From: Adlercreutzia rubneri
GTDB lineage: Bacteria; Actinomycetota; Coriobacteriia; Coriobacteriales; Eggerthellaceae
Length of the DNA stretch: 64,000 nt
Reading direction: 5' to 3'
Assembly: GCF_009755265.1 (NCBI RefSeq)
Contig: NZ_WPOO01000001.1
Coordinates: 186,001-250,000 of the forward strand
The notes under the pieces are model-generated. The model was not told the origin of the DNA. It worked only from the letters and a program-made list of their open reading frames with translations, and ran no database searches. Both the position numbers and the translations under genes were made by a program. Shown piece by piece: positions 49,539 through 59,129 of the stretch; the stretch's first letter is position 1, and each line of letters begins with the position of its first letter.

Positions 49539-50352
49539 GGTTGCCCTCGTAAGTGGGAGAGGGCCGATTCCCCATGCCGCCCAGCTCGTAGAGCACCAGC
49601 GCCGGGGCCACGATGCCGGCGGTCTCGGTGCGCAGGATGGACGGGCCCAGGGTCACGAGGCGCGCGCGGGCGTTGCAGCCGAGAAAGCAGCGCACCTCCT
49701 CCTCGGCGAGGCCCCCCTCAGGGCCCACGACCACGGCGATGCGGGCGTCAGCGGCCGGCGTGCACGTCGCGAGGAGCGCATCGTGCACGGCTTCGCTCAG
49801 ACTCGCTGTCTCGGGCGCCTCTTCCCAGCACACGAGCACGGCCGTCGCCTGGCCGAGCATCGCGGCCGCCTCGCGCACGGAGACGGGCTCGACGACCTCC
49901 GGCACCCGGGCCTGCCCCGATTGCATGGCTGCGTTTTTGGCGATGGCCCGCCACCGCTCCGTCTTCGCAGCCGCCTTCTTGCCGTCCAGCTTCACGATGG
50001 AGCGGGCGCAGGCAAGGGGGACGAAGGCCGCCACGCCTACCTCGGTGGCATGGCGGATGACGGTCTCCATCTTGTCGCCCTTGGCCAGGCCCTGCAGCAG
50101 AATCACTTGCGGGCCGGCCTCGCTCGCGTCTTCATGACGCGCAATGGACACGAGCGGCAGCTCGTCCGCAAAATCGACGATCTCGCATTCGAAGTAATCC
50201 TGGTCGGCGTCGATCACGGCGATGTGCTCCCCCGCCGCCAGCCGGAGCACCCGCGCGTGCTTCGCGTCGTCGAGTGCCAGGCGCAGCGGGAACACTGCCT
50301 CCGTTTCGGCAGCGAGCACTTGGTTTTCCAGGAAGAAGCGCGGCAACGACAT
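49531..50352 (-). CDS. rsmE: 16S rRNA m3U1498 methyltransferase
   Basis: SPOUT-class methyltransferase acting on U1498 of 16S rRNA. The 273-residue protein has a PUA-like N-terminus (LPRFFLENQ), and the knot motifs VVGPEGGLAEEE and LGPSILRTETAG. ATG 50352 is chosen from the family N-terminus; the frame upstream overlaps dnaJ. It follows dnaJ by 11 bases, a common order. Confidence 0.94.
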   Translation of the reverse strand: MSLPRFFLENQVLAAETEAVFPLRLALDDAKHARVLRLAAGEHIAVIDADQDYFECEIVDFADELPLVSIARHEDASEAGPQVILLQGLAKGDKMETVIRHATEVGVAAFVPLACARSIVKLDGKKAAAKTERWRAIAKNAAMQSGQARVPEVVEPVSVREAAAMLGQATAVLVCWEEAPETASLSEAVHDALLATCTPAADARIAVVVGPEGGLAEEEVRCFLGCNARARLVTLGPSILRTETAGIVAPALVLYELGGMGNRPSPTYEGNRG

Positions 50353-50363
50353 GATCAGTAGTC

Positions 50364-51512
50364 CTACTCGAAAATGTCGCGGAGCTTCTGCAAGGGCGAG
50401 CGCTTCTCCTCGTTCACGTCCTCGCCCATCTCCTCGGCCAGCTCCTCCAAAAGCTCGCGCTCGCGCTTGGAGAGCTTCTTCGGCACCTCCACGGCGATGT
50501 GCGCGAACAAATCGCCGCGAGCGTCGCTTTTCAGGCGCGGCATGCCGAAGCCCTTCACGCGCACGATCTGGTCGTTCTGACAGCCCTCGGGGATGGCAAC
50601 CGTGACCTTCTCGTCCTCGTAGATGCCGTCGATTTCGATATCGGCGCCGAGCGCCGCCTGCACCATGGGAACCACGAGCTTGCAGTGCAGGTTGTCGCCG
50701 TCGCGCTCGAAGAACTCGTCGGGGGCGATGCGCACGGTGACGATGAGGTCGCCGGCCGGCGCACCCTGCATGCCCGCTTCGCCGAAGCCGTGGATGCGCA
50801 GCTGCTGGCCGTCGCGGATGCCCTTGGGGATCTCCACCGAGACGCGCTGGCGGTCGGGCACGCGCCCCTGGCCCTCGCACTCGGGGCACGGGTTGTCGAT
50901 GACCGTGCCGGTGCCGTGGCAGGCGGGGCACGTGGTGGCCGATTGCATGTCGCCCAAGAAGGTGTGCTGCACGGTGACGACCCGACCGGTACCGTGACAT
51001 TCCTCGCAGGTCACTTCCTTGCCGTCCTCGCCCAGGCCCGTGCCGTCGCAATCGGGACACGGCGCCAGGCGGTCGTACACGATCTCCTTCTTCTCGCCGG
51101 TCGCCGCCTCTTTCAGCGTGATGCGGATGCCCACGCCCATGTCGCGGCCGTCCTTGCGCACCTGGCGGCCGCCTGCGGCCGCGCCGCCGAAGAAGGTGGA
51201 GAAGATATCACCCATGCCGCCGAAGCCGCCACCGAACAAGTCCTCGAAATCGATGCCGACGCCGCCGTAGGGGCCGCCGCCACTCGCCGCGCCGGGAATC
51301 GTGCCAAAGCGGTCGTACTGGGCCTTCTTCTGGGGGTCGGACAGCACGTCGTAGGCCTCGTTCAGCTCCTTGAACTGGTCTTCGGCATCCGGTGCCTTGT
51401 TCACGTCCGGGTGCAGCTCCCGCGCCCTATGGCGAAATGCTTTCTTGATCTCGGCTTCGGAGGCGTCGCGGGAGACGCCGAGGATTTCGTAGAGGTCCTT
51501 AGTTGCGGCCAT
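50364..51512 (-). CDS. dnaJ: Chaperone DnaJ
   Basis: Hsp40 co-chaperone of DnaK. The 382-residue protein has the J domain (1-70, with the HPD at HRARELHPDVNK), a Gly-rich linker, four zinc motifs CxxCxGxG (CPDCDGTG, CEECHGTG, CPACHGTG, CPECEGQG) and the C-terminal substrate domains. It follows hrcA by 57 bases; dnaK and grpE are not in the window. Confidence 0.97.
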   Translation of the reverse strand: MAATKDLYEILGVSRDASEAEIKKAFRHRARELHPDVNKAPDAEDQFKELNEAYDVLSDPQKKAQYDRFGTIPGAASGGGPYGGVGIDFEDLFGGGFGGMGDIFSTFFGGAAAGGRQVRKDGRDMGVGIRITLKEAATGEKKEIVYDRLAPCPDCDGTGLGEDGKEVTCEECHGTGRVVTVQHTFLGDMQSATTCPACHGTGTVIDNPCPECEGQGRVPDRQRVSVEIPKGIRDGQQLRIHGFGEAGMQGAPAGDLIVTVRIAPDEFFERDGDNLHCKLVVPMVQAALGADIEIDGIYEDEKVTVAIPEGCQNDQIVRVKGFGMPRLKSDARGDLFAHIAVEVPKKLSKRERELLEELAEEMGEDVNEEKRSPLQKLRDIFE

Positions 51513-51569
51513 GATAGGTGAATCTTGCCTTTCTTCGTTCGTTCTTCCGTATTCTTGGGTAACGCACGT

Positions 51570-52580
51570 CTACTCGCCGTGCAGCGCGCACTGGGCGGCG
51601 CGGACGGCGCGGATGGCGCGCTCGTAGTTCATGCGGGTGGGGCCGATGACGGCGACGACGCCCTCGGACTCGCCGCGCCCATAGGGGCAGGCCACGATAG
51701 AGACACCGGCGAGCTCCGAGGCGGGGTTCTCGTGCCCGATGCGCACCATGACCGGCCCCCCTTCCGCGGCGGCCTCGTCGAAGGTGTTCAGCAGCACGCG
51801 GTCGTCCTCCAGCACTTCTATGACCGGCAGCAGGGCCTTCGAATCGCTGAACTCCGGCTGGCGCAGAAGCGCCGAGACACCGAGGCTGTGGGCACGAGCG
51901 CTTTCGGACTCGCCCAAGCATTCTATGACCTCGTCGATGATGAGCTGCACGAGCGGGTCGCTGAGGGCCTCTACGGTGCCGGCGTCCATGGAGCGGCGCA
52001 CGTCGCGGGCCGAGTGCCCGGCGAGCACCCGGTTCAGCAGGTTCTGGGCACCTGCCAGCTCGTCGGCGGAGACCTCGTCGGCGAAGGTGACCGTGCGGTT
52101 GACCACCTGGCCGTCCTCGGCCACCACGATGACGATGGCCTGCCAGGGCGAAAGCGACACCAGCGTGATCTGACGAATGCGGCCCGCGAGCACCGAGGGC
52201 GCCATGACAATGGACAGGCAGTTGGTGAGCCGCGCGAGGGCCGCCGAGGTGCGTTCCATGAGCGCGTCCAGCTCCGAGGCCGAGGCGCGCAGCTCGTCAA
52301 CCATGGCCTGGTGCGGGCGCTCCTCCTCGGCCAATCCCGACGAGAGCAGCTCGTCGACGAAGGTGCGGTAGCCGGCGTCGGTGGGCACGCGCCCGGCAGA
52401 GGTGTGCGGCTGCTGGATGAAGCCGGCGTCTTCCAGAGCAGAGAGGTCGTTGCGCACCGTGGCGGGGCTCACGCCCAGGCGGTGCCGCTCGGTCAGGGTA
52501 CGCGAGCCCACGGGGAGCGCGTACTCGATGTAGTCCTCGATCAGCGCGCGCAGCACTCTCTGGCGCCTCTCCGACAGCAT
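51570..52580 (-). CDS. hrcA: Heat-shock repressor HrcA
   Basis: Repressor that binds CIRCE elements and is itself stabilised by GroEL in other species. The 336-residue protein has the winged-helix N-terminus (LSERRQRVLRALIEDYIEYA, then SPATVRNDLSALEDAGFI) and the GAF-like core. AGAGGAG precedes ATG 52580 by 6 bases. A CIRCE element lies 70-96 bases upstream, so the hrcA-dnaJ operon is autoregulated. Confidence 0.96.
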   Translation of the reverse strand: MLSERRQRVLRALIEDYIEYALPVGSRTLTERHRLGVSPATVRNDLSALEDAGFIQQPHTSAGRVPTDAGYRTFVDELLSSGLAEEERPHQAMVDELRASASELDALMERTSAALARLTNCLSIVMAPSVLAGRIRQITLVSLSPWQAIVIVVAEDGQVVNRTVTFADEVSADELAGAQNLLNRVLAGHSARDVRRSMDAGTVEALSDPLVQLIIDEVIECLGESESARAHSLGVSALLRQPEFSDSKALLPVIEVLEDDRVLLNTFDEAAAEGGPVMVRIGHENPASELAGVSIVACPYGRGESEGVVAVIGPTRMNYERAIRAVRAAQCALHGE

Positions 52581-52649
52581 ATCCGCTCCTCTCGCCTTCC
52601 CGCCTCGTCCCGCGCGTCGGGCGCGGAACCTTCCGTTGTTGACGCCATT

Positions 52650-52676
52650 TTAGCAACCGCAAGGCGAGAGTGCTAA
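52650..52676. promoter_or_regulatory. CIRCE element upstream of hrcA
   Basis: TTAGCAACC-N9-GAGTGCTAA matches the CIRCE consensus TTAGCACTC-N9-GAGTGCTAA at 16 of 18 positions; one half is perfect and the other has two changes. Position and spacing are right for HrcA control of hrcA-dnaJ. Confidence 0.85.
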
Positions 52677-52750
52677 TGGAAGCGCCCATCTCGACGCAAG
52701 CGACACACAACCGCCGACAGAAGGCGGCTGTGCCCCTGGTGCACTGCTTC

Positions 52751-52880
52751 TGTAGGGGCAGACCTCGGTCTGCCCTCTTCGAGAGGATCGCCCGTTCTCG
52801 AGCGGCGGTGCTTGCACCGCCCTCCCGAGAAAGAAAGATTTTCGGCGTTGAGAAGGGGCGACCAAGGTCGCCCCCTACGG
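52751..52880. repeat. Hairpin repeat B, copy 2 (three hairpins)
   Basis: The 130-bp element has ends TGTAGGGGC and GCCCCCTACGG. Left hairpin GGGCAGACC-TC-GGTCTGCCC, a central one GGCGGTGC-TT-GCACCGCC that copy 1 lacks, and right hairpin GGGGCGACC-AA-GGTCGCCCC, all perfect. It lies between hemW and the CIRCE-controlled hrcA promoter. Confidence 0.7.
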
Positions 52881-52913
52881 AGGTGGTATGCGAAGCAGGG
52901 ACGATGGGTTGGC

Positions 52914-54086
52914 TTACGGGGCGAGGTCGAGGAGGCGGCCGTAGAGCTCATTGCCACAGAGCCAGCCGGCGTCGGTGGGGCGCCAACGGCCGTCCGCGTG
53001 TTCGACCAGGCCCAGGTCGGCCAGTTCATCGAAGGCGACGAGGACCGAGCCGCCCTCGGTCTCAAAGGCCGCTGCGGCCAACCGCGTGCCCCCACCCGTT
53101 TCGGTGCCGTCGATGACCGCCGCCGCCCGCGCCACCCGCTCGTCGGAGACGCCGCGGGCCATGCGCATGCCCAGCATGAGGTCTTCGGCGGCCATCTGCC
53201 GCGCGTCCAGGTCATCCACCACCTGTCCGTCCTGCACCCGCATGCGACGCTCGGCGTTCTGGGTCATGGTGACGGCCGAGCGCCCCAGCCCCAGGTAGGG
53301 CTTGCCCGTCCAGTAGGCCGTGTTGTGGCGGCTCTCGAACCCGGGCCTCGCGTAGCTTGCCACCTCGTAGCGGTGAAAGCCCGCGTCCTCCAGGATGCGC
53401 TGAGCCTCCTCCATGGCCGCCGCTTCCGCATCCTCGTCGGGCTCGAGCATCTCGCCCCGCATAATGGCGGCATCGAAGGGCGTATGGGGTTCAATGGTCA
53501 GCGGGTACACCGACACATGGTTCGCGCCGAGCGCCACCGCCTCCCGCACGCTTTCCGCGAAGGACTCCTCGCTCTGACCCGGGATGCCGCACATCAGATC
53601 CACCGATACGTTCTCGAAGCGCTCCTGGGCCGCGCGCACCGCCGCCCGGGCAGCCTCGGCGTCGTGGGCGCGGCCCAGGATGCGCAGCCCCTCGTCGTCG
53701 AAGGACTGCACGCCAAGGGAGAGCCGGTTCACCCCGAGCGCCCAGATATCCCGCACCATGGGCGCCGTAAGACTTTCGGGGTTCGCCTCCATCGTGCACT
53801 CGACCTCGGGTTCGAGATGCATCGACATCGACAGCGCATAAAGAAGCATCGAAAGTCGTCTCATGCCGATATAGCTCGGCGTCCCCCCGCCCAGATACAC
53901 CGTCTCAATGGCTCCGAGCTTCCCCTCCCTCGAGGCTCGGCGAATATCCATCACGAGCGATTCCACGTACTCGTCAATAATCGGCGAGTCCCGTTCTACC
54001 GCCGAAGTGGCGAAATCGCAGTACCCGCACCGCTTCACGCAGAACGGAATATGCAGGTACAGTGCTTTATAAGGGTCATAAGCCAC
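52914..54086 (-). CDS. hemW: Radical-SAM heme chaperone HemW-like protein
   Basis: HemN-related radical-SAM protein; members of this branch act in heme trafficking and not as coproporphyrinogen oxidases. The 390-residue protein has the cluster motif CVKRCGYC (Cys 16/20/23) and GGGTPSYIG near 75, and lacks the additional Cys that follows the cluster in HemN. GTG 54086 is selected for the GAGAGG six bases upstream and because homologues start here; the frame runs on through palindromic repeat A, which is not coding. In many genomes hemW sits between lepA and hrcA, as it roughly does here. Confidence 0.9.
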   Translation of the reverse strand: MAYDPYKALYLHIPFCVKRCGYCDFATSAVERDSPIIDEYVESLVMDIRRASREGKLGAIETVYLGGGTPSYIGMRRLSMLLYALSMSMHLEPEVECTMEANPESLTAPMVRDIWALGVNRLSLGVQSFDDEGLRILGRAHDAEAARAAVRAAQERFENVSVDLMCGIPGQSEESFAESVREAVALGANHVSVYPLTIEPHTPFDAAIMRGEMLEPDEDAEAAAMEEAQRILEDAGFHRYEVASYARPGFESRHNTAYWTGKPYLGLGRSAVTMTQNAERRMRVQDGQVVDDLDARQMAAEDLMLGMRMARGVSDERVARAAAVIDGTETGGGTRLAAAAFETEGGSVLVAFDELADLGLVEHADGRWRPTDAGWLCGNELYGRLLDLAP

Positions 54087-54112
54087 GACAGACCTCTCTT
54101 TCCGGCTGGGTA

Positions 54113-54254
54113 GTCCGACGATAGGAGGCGTTGCAACCGAGCGAGTTCCGCAGACGGTGTCGAAGGCGCGGCGATATGCGGGAAATTGAACCCTGTCGCC
54201 TTCGATACCGGCGAAGACTGTCTGAGCGAATTGCAATGCCTCCTAGCGTCGGAC
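54113..54254. repeat. Palindromic repeat A, copy 2
   Basis: 142 bp. The 24-base outer arms (54113-54136 and 54231-54254) pair almost fully: GTCCGACG/CGTCGGAC, AGGAGGC/GCCTCCT, TTGCAA/TTGCAA. They share little sequence with the arms of copy 1 (38578-38716) but keep the pairing and a G-T mismatch at the same seventh position from the core. The core boxes (54137-54170 and 54197-54230) are nearly identical to copy 1, while the loop between them differs. It lies between dus and hemW. Confidence 0.8.
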
Positions 54255-54317
54255 GGACAACCCTGATGCGAGATGGACAGCAGGAAATCGGAGCGATATT
54301 GGCGCGAGACGGACAAA

Positions 54318-55289
54318 TCACGAACGCTCCCGGGCAATCTCCAGAAGCTCGTCGAACACCGCGTCGAAGTCCGAAAGCGTTGTGCAGTAGTTGATGCGGC
54401 CGCGGGCTTGGGCGGCGCCGGGGAGACCCGCCATGTACCACATGGCGTGCTTGCGCATGCGCACGATGTTGCGCCCCTCGCGATGGGTGAGCAGCTCCGC
54501 ATGGCGGCGCGCCATGGCAATGCGTTCCTCAACCGTGGGCGGCGCAGGTTCGGGTTCGCCGGCAAGAGCGGCCTGAACCTGGGAGAACAGCCATGGGTTG
54601 CCCTCGGCGCCCCGGGCGATCATCACCGCGTCGCAGCCGGTCTCGACCGCCATGCGCATGGCGTCGGCTCCGCTGCGGATGTCGCCGTTGCCCACGACGG
54701 GCACGGACACCGCCTCGCGCACGCGAGCGATGACGCCCCAGTCGGCACTCCCCCGGTACAGCTGCTCGGCGAACCGCCCGTGCACCGTGACCCCGTCGGC
54801 CCCGGCCTCCTCCATACGGCGCGCGAAGGCCGGCGCCGTCTCGTCGCCTTCCGCCCAGCCCCGGCGGAACTTCACCGTGACCGGATGCTCCACGACGCCC
54901 TTCACGGCCCGCACGACGGAGGCGGCCAGATCGGGCTCCTTCATAAGAGCCGAGCCGTCCCCCTTCGACACGATCTTACGGGCGGGACACCCCATGTTAA
55001 TGTCCAGGTAGGCCAGGCTCTCCCCCATTTCGTCCTCGATCCAGGCGGCCTGGGAGGCCATCACCTCCGGCTCGTGGCCGAACAGCTGCACGGCCACCTG
55101 GGACTCGCCGCCGGCGAGCGCCAGCAGATGCCGCGTCTTCTCGTTGGCAAAGGAGAGCCCCTTGGCTGACACCATCTCCGTGAAGGCCATGTCGGCCCCC
55201 GCCTCGCGGCACAGCGTCCGGAAAGCGATGTCGGACACACCGGCCATGGGCGCCAGCAGCACCCGGTATTTCCCGAAGAGTCCCTCCAC
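54318..55289 (-). CDS. dus: tRNA-dihydrouridine synthase (DusB-like)
   Basis: FMN/NADPH-dependent reduction of uridines in tRNA. The 323-residue protein has the TIM-barrel start LLAPMAGVSD, the catalytic Cys101 in NMGCPARK, and the phosphate-binding NGDIRSG and IARGAEGNPW. GTG 55289 lies two bases after the stop of the small membrane protein gene and the start is inferred from homologue length. Its closest match in style is DusB, but the subfamily is not certain. Confidence 0.9.
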   Translation of the reverse strand: MEGLFGKYRVLLAPMAGVSDIAFRTLCREAGADMAFTEMVSAKGLSFANEKTRHLLALAGGESQVAVQLFGHEPEVMASQAAWIEDEMGESLAYLDINMGCPARKIVSKGDGSALMKEPDLAASVVRAVKGVVEHPVTVKFRRGWAEGDETAPAFARRMEEAGADGVTVHGRFAEQLYRGSADWGVIARVREAVSVPVVGNGDIRSGADAMRMAVETGCDAVMIARGAEGNPWLFSQVQAALAGEPEPAPPTVEERIAMARRHAELLTHREGRNIVRMRKHAMWYMAGLPGAAQARGRINYCTTLSDFDAVFDELLEIARERS

Positions 55290-55291
55290 AG

Positions 55292-55474
55292 CTACAGAAT
55301 CCCGAACAGCAAAAGCCCGATGAGCACGATGAAACCGAGCACGAACAGAAGGCACCCGACGCCCACGAAGGTCTTGGACGTGCCGCTCATGCCCATGCGC
55401 TCCCGCTCCTCGGTGATCTTCTTCTCGTCGAAGGGGTCGTTGATCCAGTCGTAGTCTTCTTGTTCCTTGGCCAT
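55292..55474 (-). CDS. 60-residue membrane protein, function unknown
   Basis: Acidic N-terminal part (about 1-30, beginning MAKEQEDYDWINDPFDEKK) and one C-terminal hydrophobic helix (about 35-60) rich in Leu, Val, Ile and Gly. A good frame ending two bases before the dus start suggests cotranscription and coupling. I do not recognise the family; small tail-anchored proteins of this kind are common in Coriobacteriia. Confidence 0.7.
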   Translation of the reverse strand: MAKEQEDYDWINDPFDEKKITEERERMGMSGTSKTFVGVGCLLFVLGFIVLIGLLLFGIL

Positions 55475-55485
55475 CGGTGCTTCTT

Positions 55486-55514
55486 TCGACTGCTGCGTTT
55501 AACGGTGTAGAATG
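55486..55514 (+). promoter_or_regulatory. Promoter of the flavoprotein gene
   Basis: TTCGAC (55486-55491), 17 bases, TAGAAT (55509-55514) on the plus strand, about 60 bases before the GTG start. The -35 is imperfect. Confidence 0.5.
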
Positions 55515-55574
55515 AGCATAGTTTAATGGATGCGCGCCGCGGTCGCGGCAAGATCACAAGAAGAGGAGACGATC

Positions 55575-56222
55575 GTGAAGGTACTGCTCATCAACGGGAG
55601 CCCGCGCTGGAAGGGCAACACGAACCGGGCGCTGGAGGAAGCGGCCGCCGCCCTTGAGGCCGAGGGCGTGGAAACCGAGCTCGTCTGGATCGGCAACAAG
55701 GAGATCCGCGGGTGCATCGCCTGCGGCATTTGCGGCAAGACCGGCGATAAGCACTGCGTGTTCGCCGAGGACTGCTGCAACGAGCTCATCGCCAAGGCCG
55801 CCGAGTGCGATGGCTTCATCGTGGGGTCGCCGGTATACTACGCCGGTATGGCCGGATCGCTGCGGGCGCTCATGGACCGCATGTTCTACGCCGGCGGCAC
55901 GAACTTCCGCATGAAGCCGGCCGCCGGCGTCGCTGTGGCGCGCCGGGCCGGGGCCATCGAGGCGGCCGACCAGATCAACAAGTACTTCCAGATCAACTGC
56001 CAGCCCATTGTGTCCAGCTCCTACTGGAACATTGCCTACGGGCGCAACCCCGGCGAGGCGCAGGGCGACGGCGAGGGCCTGCACACCATGCGCGTGCTCG
56101 GCCGCAACATGGCCTGGATGCTCAAGTGCATCGAAGCGGGCCGCGCCGCCGGCATCAACCCGCCCGAGCTTGAGCCCAAGGTGATGACCAACGTCGTCCG
56201 CGAGGACCTGCTGGAGGGATAG
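55575..56222 (+). CDS. NADPH-dependent FMN reductase / iron-sulfur flavoprotein-like protein
   Basis: Flavodoxin-fold protein of 215 residues. The FMN phosphate loop LINGSPRWKGNTNRAL starts at residue 5 and a second contact GSPVYYAG lies near 86. A Cys-rich insert at 47-61 (GCIACGIC, then a Cys at 61) resembles the cluster-binding loop of archaeal iron-sulfur flavoproteins, so it may carry an Fe-S centre as well as FMN. Substrate unknown. GTG 55575 has GAGGAG upstream. It is the only plus-strand gene between dus and lepA and converges with lepA. Confidence 0.85.
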   Translation: MKVLLINGSPRWKGNTNRALEEAAAALEAEGVETELVWIGNKEIRGCIACGICGKTGDKHCVFAEDCCNELIAKAAECDGFIVGSPVYYAGMAGSLRALMDRMFYAGGTNFRMKPAAGVAVARRAGAIEAADQINKYFQINCQPIVSSSYWNIAYGRNPGEAQGDGEGLHTMRVLGRNMAWMLKCIEAGRAAGINPPELEPKVMTNVVREDLLEG

Positions 56223-56231
56223 GCTTTTCCC

Positions 56232-58037
<1,806 letters not shown>

Positions 58038-58426
58038 AATGTCTTTCTTATCGGCGGCGGTCTTACCGGGCGAGCGGGCCCGCGAGGCCCCTCTCCCCTC
58101 CCAATGTGTGCGTCTCGCGAAGATTCGGGGCCGCAAGACCACTTTCTTCGCCGCGCTCACGGGAATCTTTGGTATTCTACCGCATTGTGTATCCAGCGAT
58201 ACGTGCACGCGGTGATTCCACCGCCAAATCTGCAGACGTGGCTGCGCTTTAAGATTACGATTGCTGGCGGCTTTCCGAGGCATTCGGTCTCGGGGCTGAG
58301 GAAGCGGAGAAATCCCGCCGCTTTCCGATTCGCACGATGGCCCGCAGCGGGGTATACCGCCGCGCGTTCGTGTCGTTGGATACCACCGAAGATGGGAAAC
58401 GACCGAACCAGAAAGGGCTAGCATTC
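58038..58426. other. Intergenic region between divergent lepA and rpsT
   Basis: 389 bases holding both leaders. A TAGAAT -10 candidate for lepA is on the minus strand at 58174-58179. GCGGTGATTCCACCGC (58208-58223) and AAGCGG/CCGCTT pairs could form hairpins in an rpsT leader. I see no convincing rpsT promoter and no gene. Confidence 0.55.
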
Positions 58427-58951
58427 ATGGCTAACATCAAGTCCCAGAAGAAGCGCATCATTACCAACGAGAAGCGTCGTATGCGCAACCGCGCCGTCAA
58501 GAGCGAGCTGAAGACCGCCGTCCGTCACGTCAAGGACGCCGTGGCCGAGGGCAACGGCAAGGACGCCTACGCCTTCGCCTGCGAGGCCTGCCGTCTGATG
58601 GACAAGGCCGCCTCCAAGGGCGTCATCCACAAGAACCAGGCCGCCAACCGCAAGAGCGGCATCATGCGCCTGGCCAACACCGTGGTGACCGCCGAGGATA
58701 TCGCCGCTTACGAGAAGCCGGCGCCGAAGCCGCAGAAGACCGGCTCCAAGAAGGCCGAGGCCAAGGCCGCCCGCAAGGCCGCCATGGCCGCCGCTTCCGA
58801 GGAGAAGGCGAAGCGCCGCGAGAAGCAGCTGAAGGAGGAGAAGAAGGCCGCCGAGCGCAAGGCCAAGGAGGCCGAGGAGGCCGCCAAGGCCGAGGCTGAG
58901 GCCGCTGCCGCCGAGGCTGAGGAGGCTCCGGCCGAGGAAGCCGCCGAGTAG
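58427..58951 (+). CDS. rpsT: 30S ribosomal protein S20 with long charged C-terminal extension
   Basis: Binds the 5' domain of 16S rRNA. Residues 1-88 are a complete S20 (MANIKSQKKRIITNEKRRMR through NRKSGIMRLAN). The usual protein is 85-90 residues; this one runs to 174. The extra 80 residues are almost only Ala, Lys, Glu and Arg, first basic then acidic, and should form one long helix or coiled coil. The frame has the same GC-rich third positions as the core and ends just before a good terminator, so the tail is real coding sequence and not a missed stop. GAAAGGG precedes ATG 58427. Confidence 0.93.
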   Translation: MANIKSQKKRIITNEKRRMRNRAVKSELKTAVRHVKDAVAEGNGKDAYAFACEACRLMDKAASKGVIHKNQAANRKSGIMRLANTVVTAEDIAAYEKPAPKPQKTGSKKAEAKAARKAAMAAASEEKAKRREKQLKEEKKAAERKAKEAEEAAKAEAEAAAAEAEEAPAEEAAE

Positions 58952-58980
58952 CCTGCGCGCTCCGCTGACTTCGCGATCCG

Positions 58981-59011
58981 AAGCGCCGTCCCGTTTGGGG
59001 CGGCGCTTTTT
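58981..59011 (+). terminator. Terminator after rpsT
   Basis: A 12-bp stem with one wobble (AAGCGCCGTCCC / GGGGCGGCGCTT), loop GTTT, then TTTTT. It begins 29 bases after the rpsT stop. Confidence 0.9.
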
Positions 59012-59048
59012 CATGGGATCAACCTGCCTACAAGACGGCGGTTTTCCG

Positions 59049-59076
59049 TTGCAGGAACGAACCCTTTATTTACAAT
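59049..59076 (+). promoter_or_regulatory. Promoter of the metallo-beta-lactamase-fold gene
   Basis: TTGCAG (59049-59054), 16 bases, TACAAT (59071-59076) on the plus strand, about 54 bases before the ATG at 59130. Confidence 0.6.
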
Positions 59077-59129
59077 AGAAAACGAGACACGAAACCGCCC
59101 GATGAGGGCCCAGCGCGGAAGGAGCCAAC

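Larger units (their letters stand above)
52581..52913. other. Gene-free interval between hemW and hrcA
   Basis: 333 bases with no gene. It contains the CIRCE element with the hrcA leader on one side and repeat B copy 2 next to the hemW 3' end. No further feature is visible. Confidence 0.7.

Noticed and set aside
54087..54236. Longer hemW start through palindromic repeat A
   Set aside because: The extra 50 residues derive from a dispersed repeat; GTG 54086 fits homologues and has a ribosome site.
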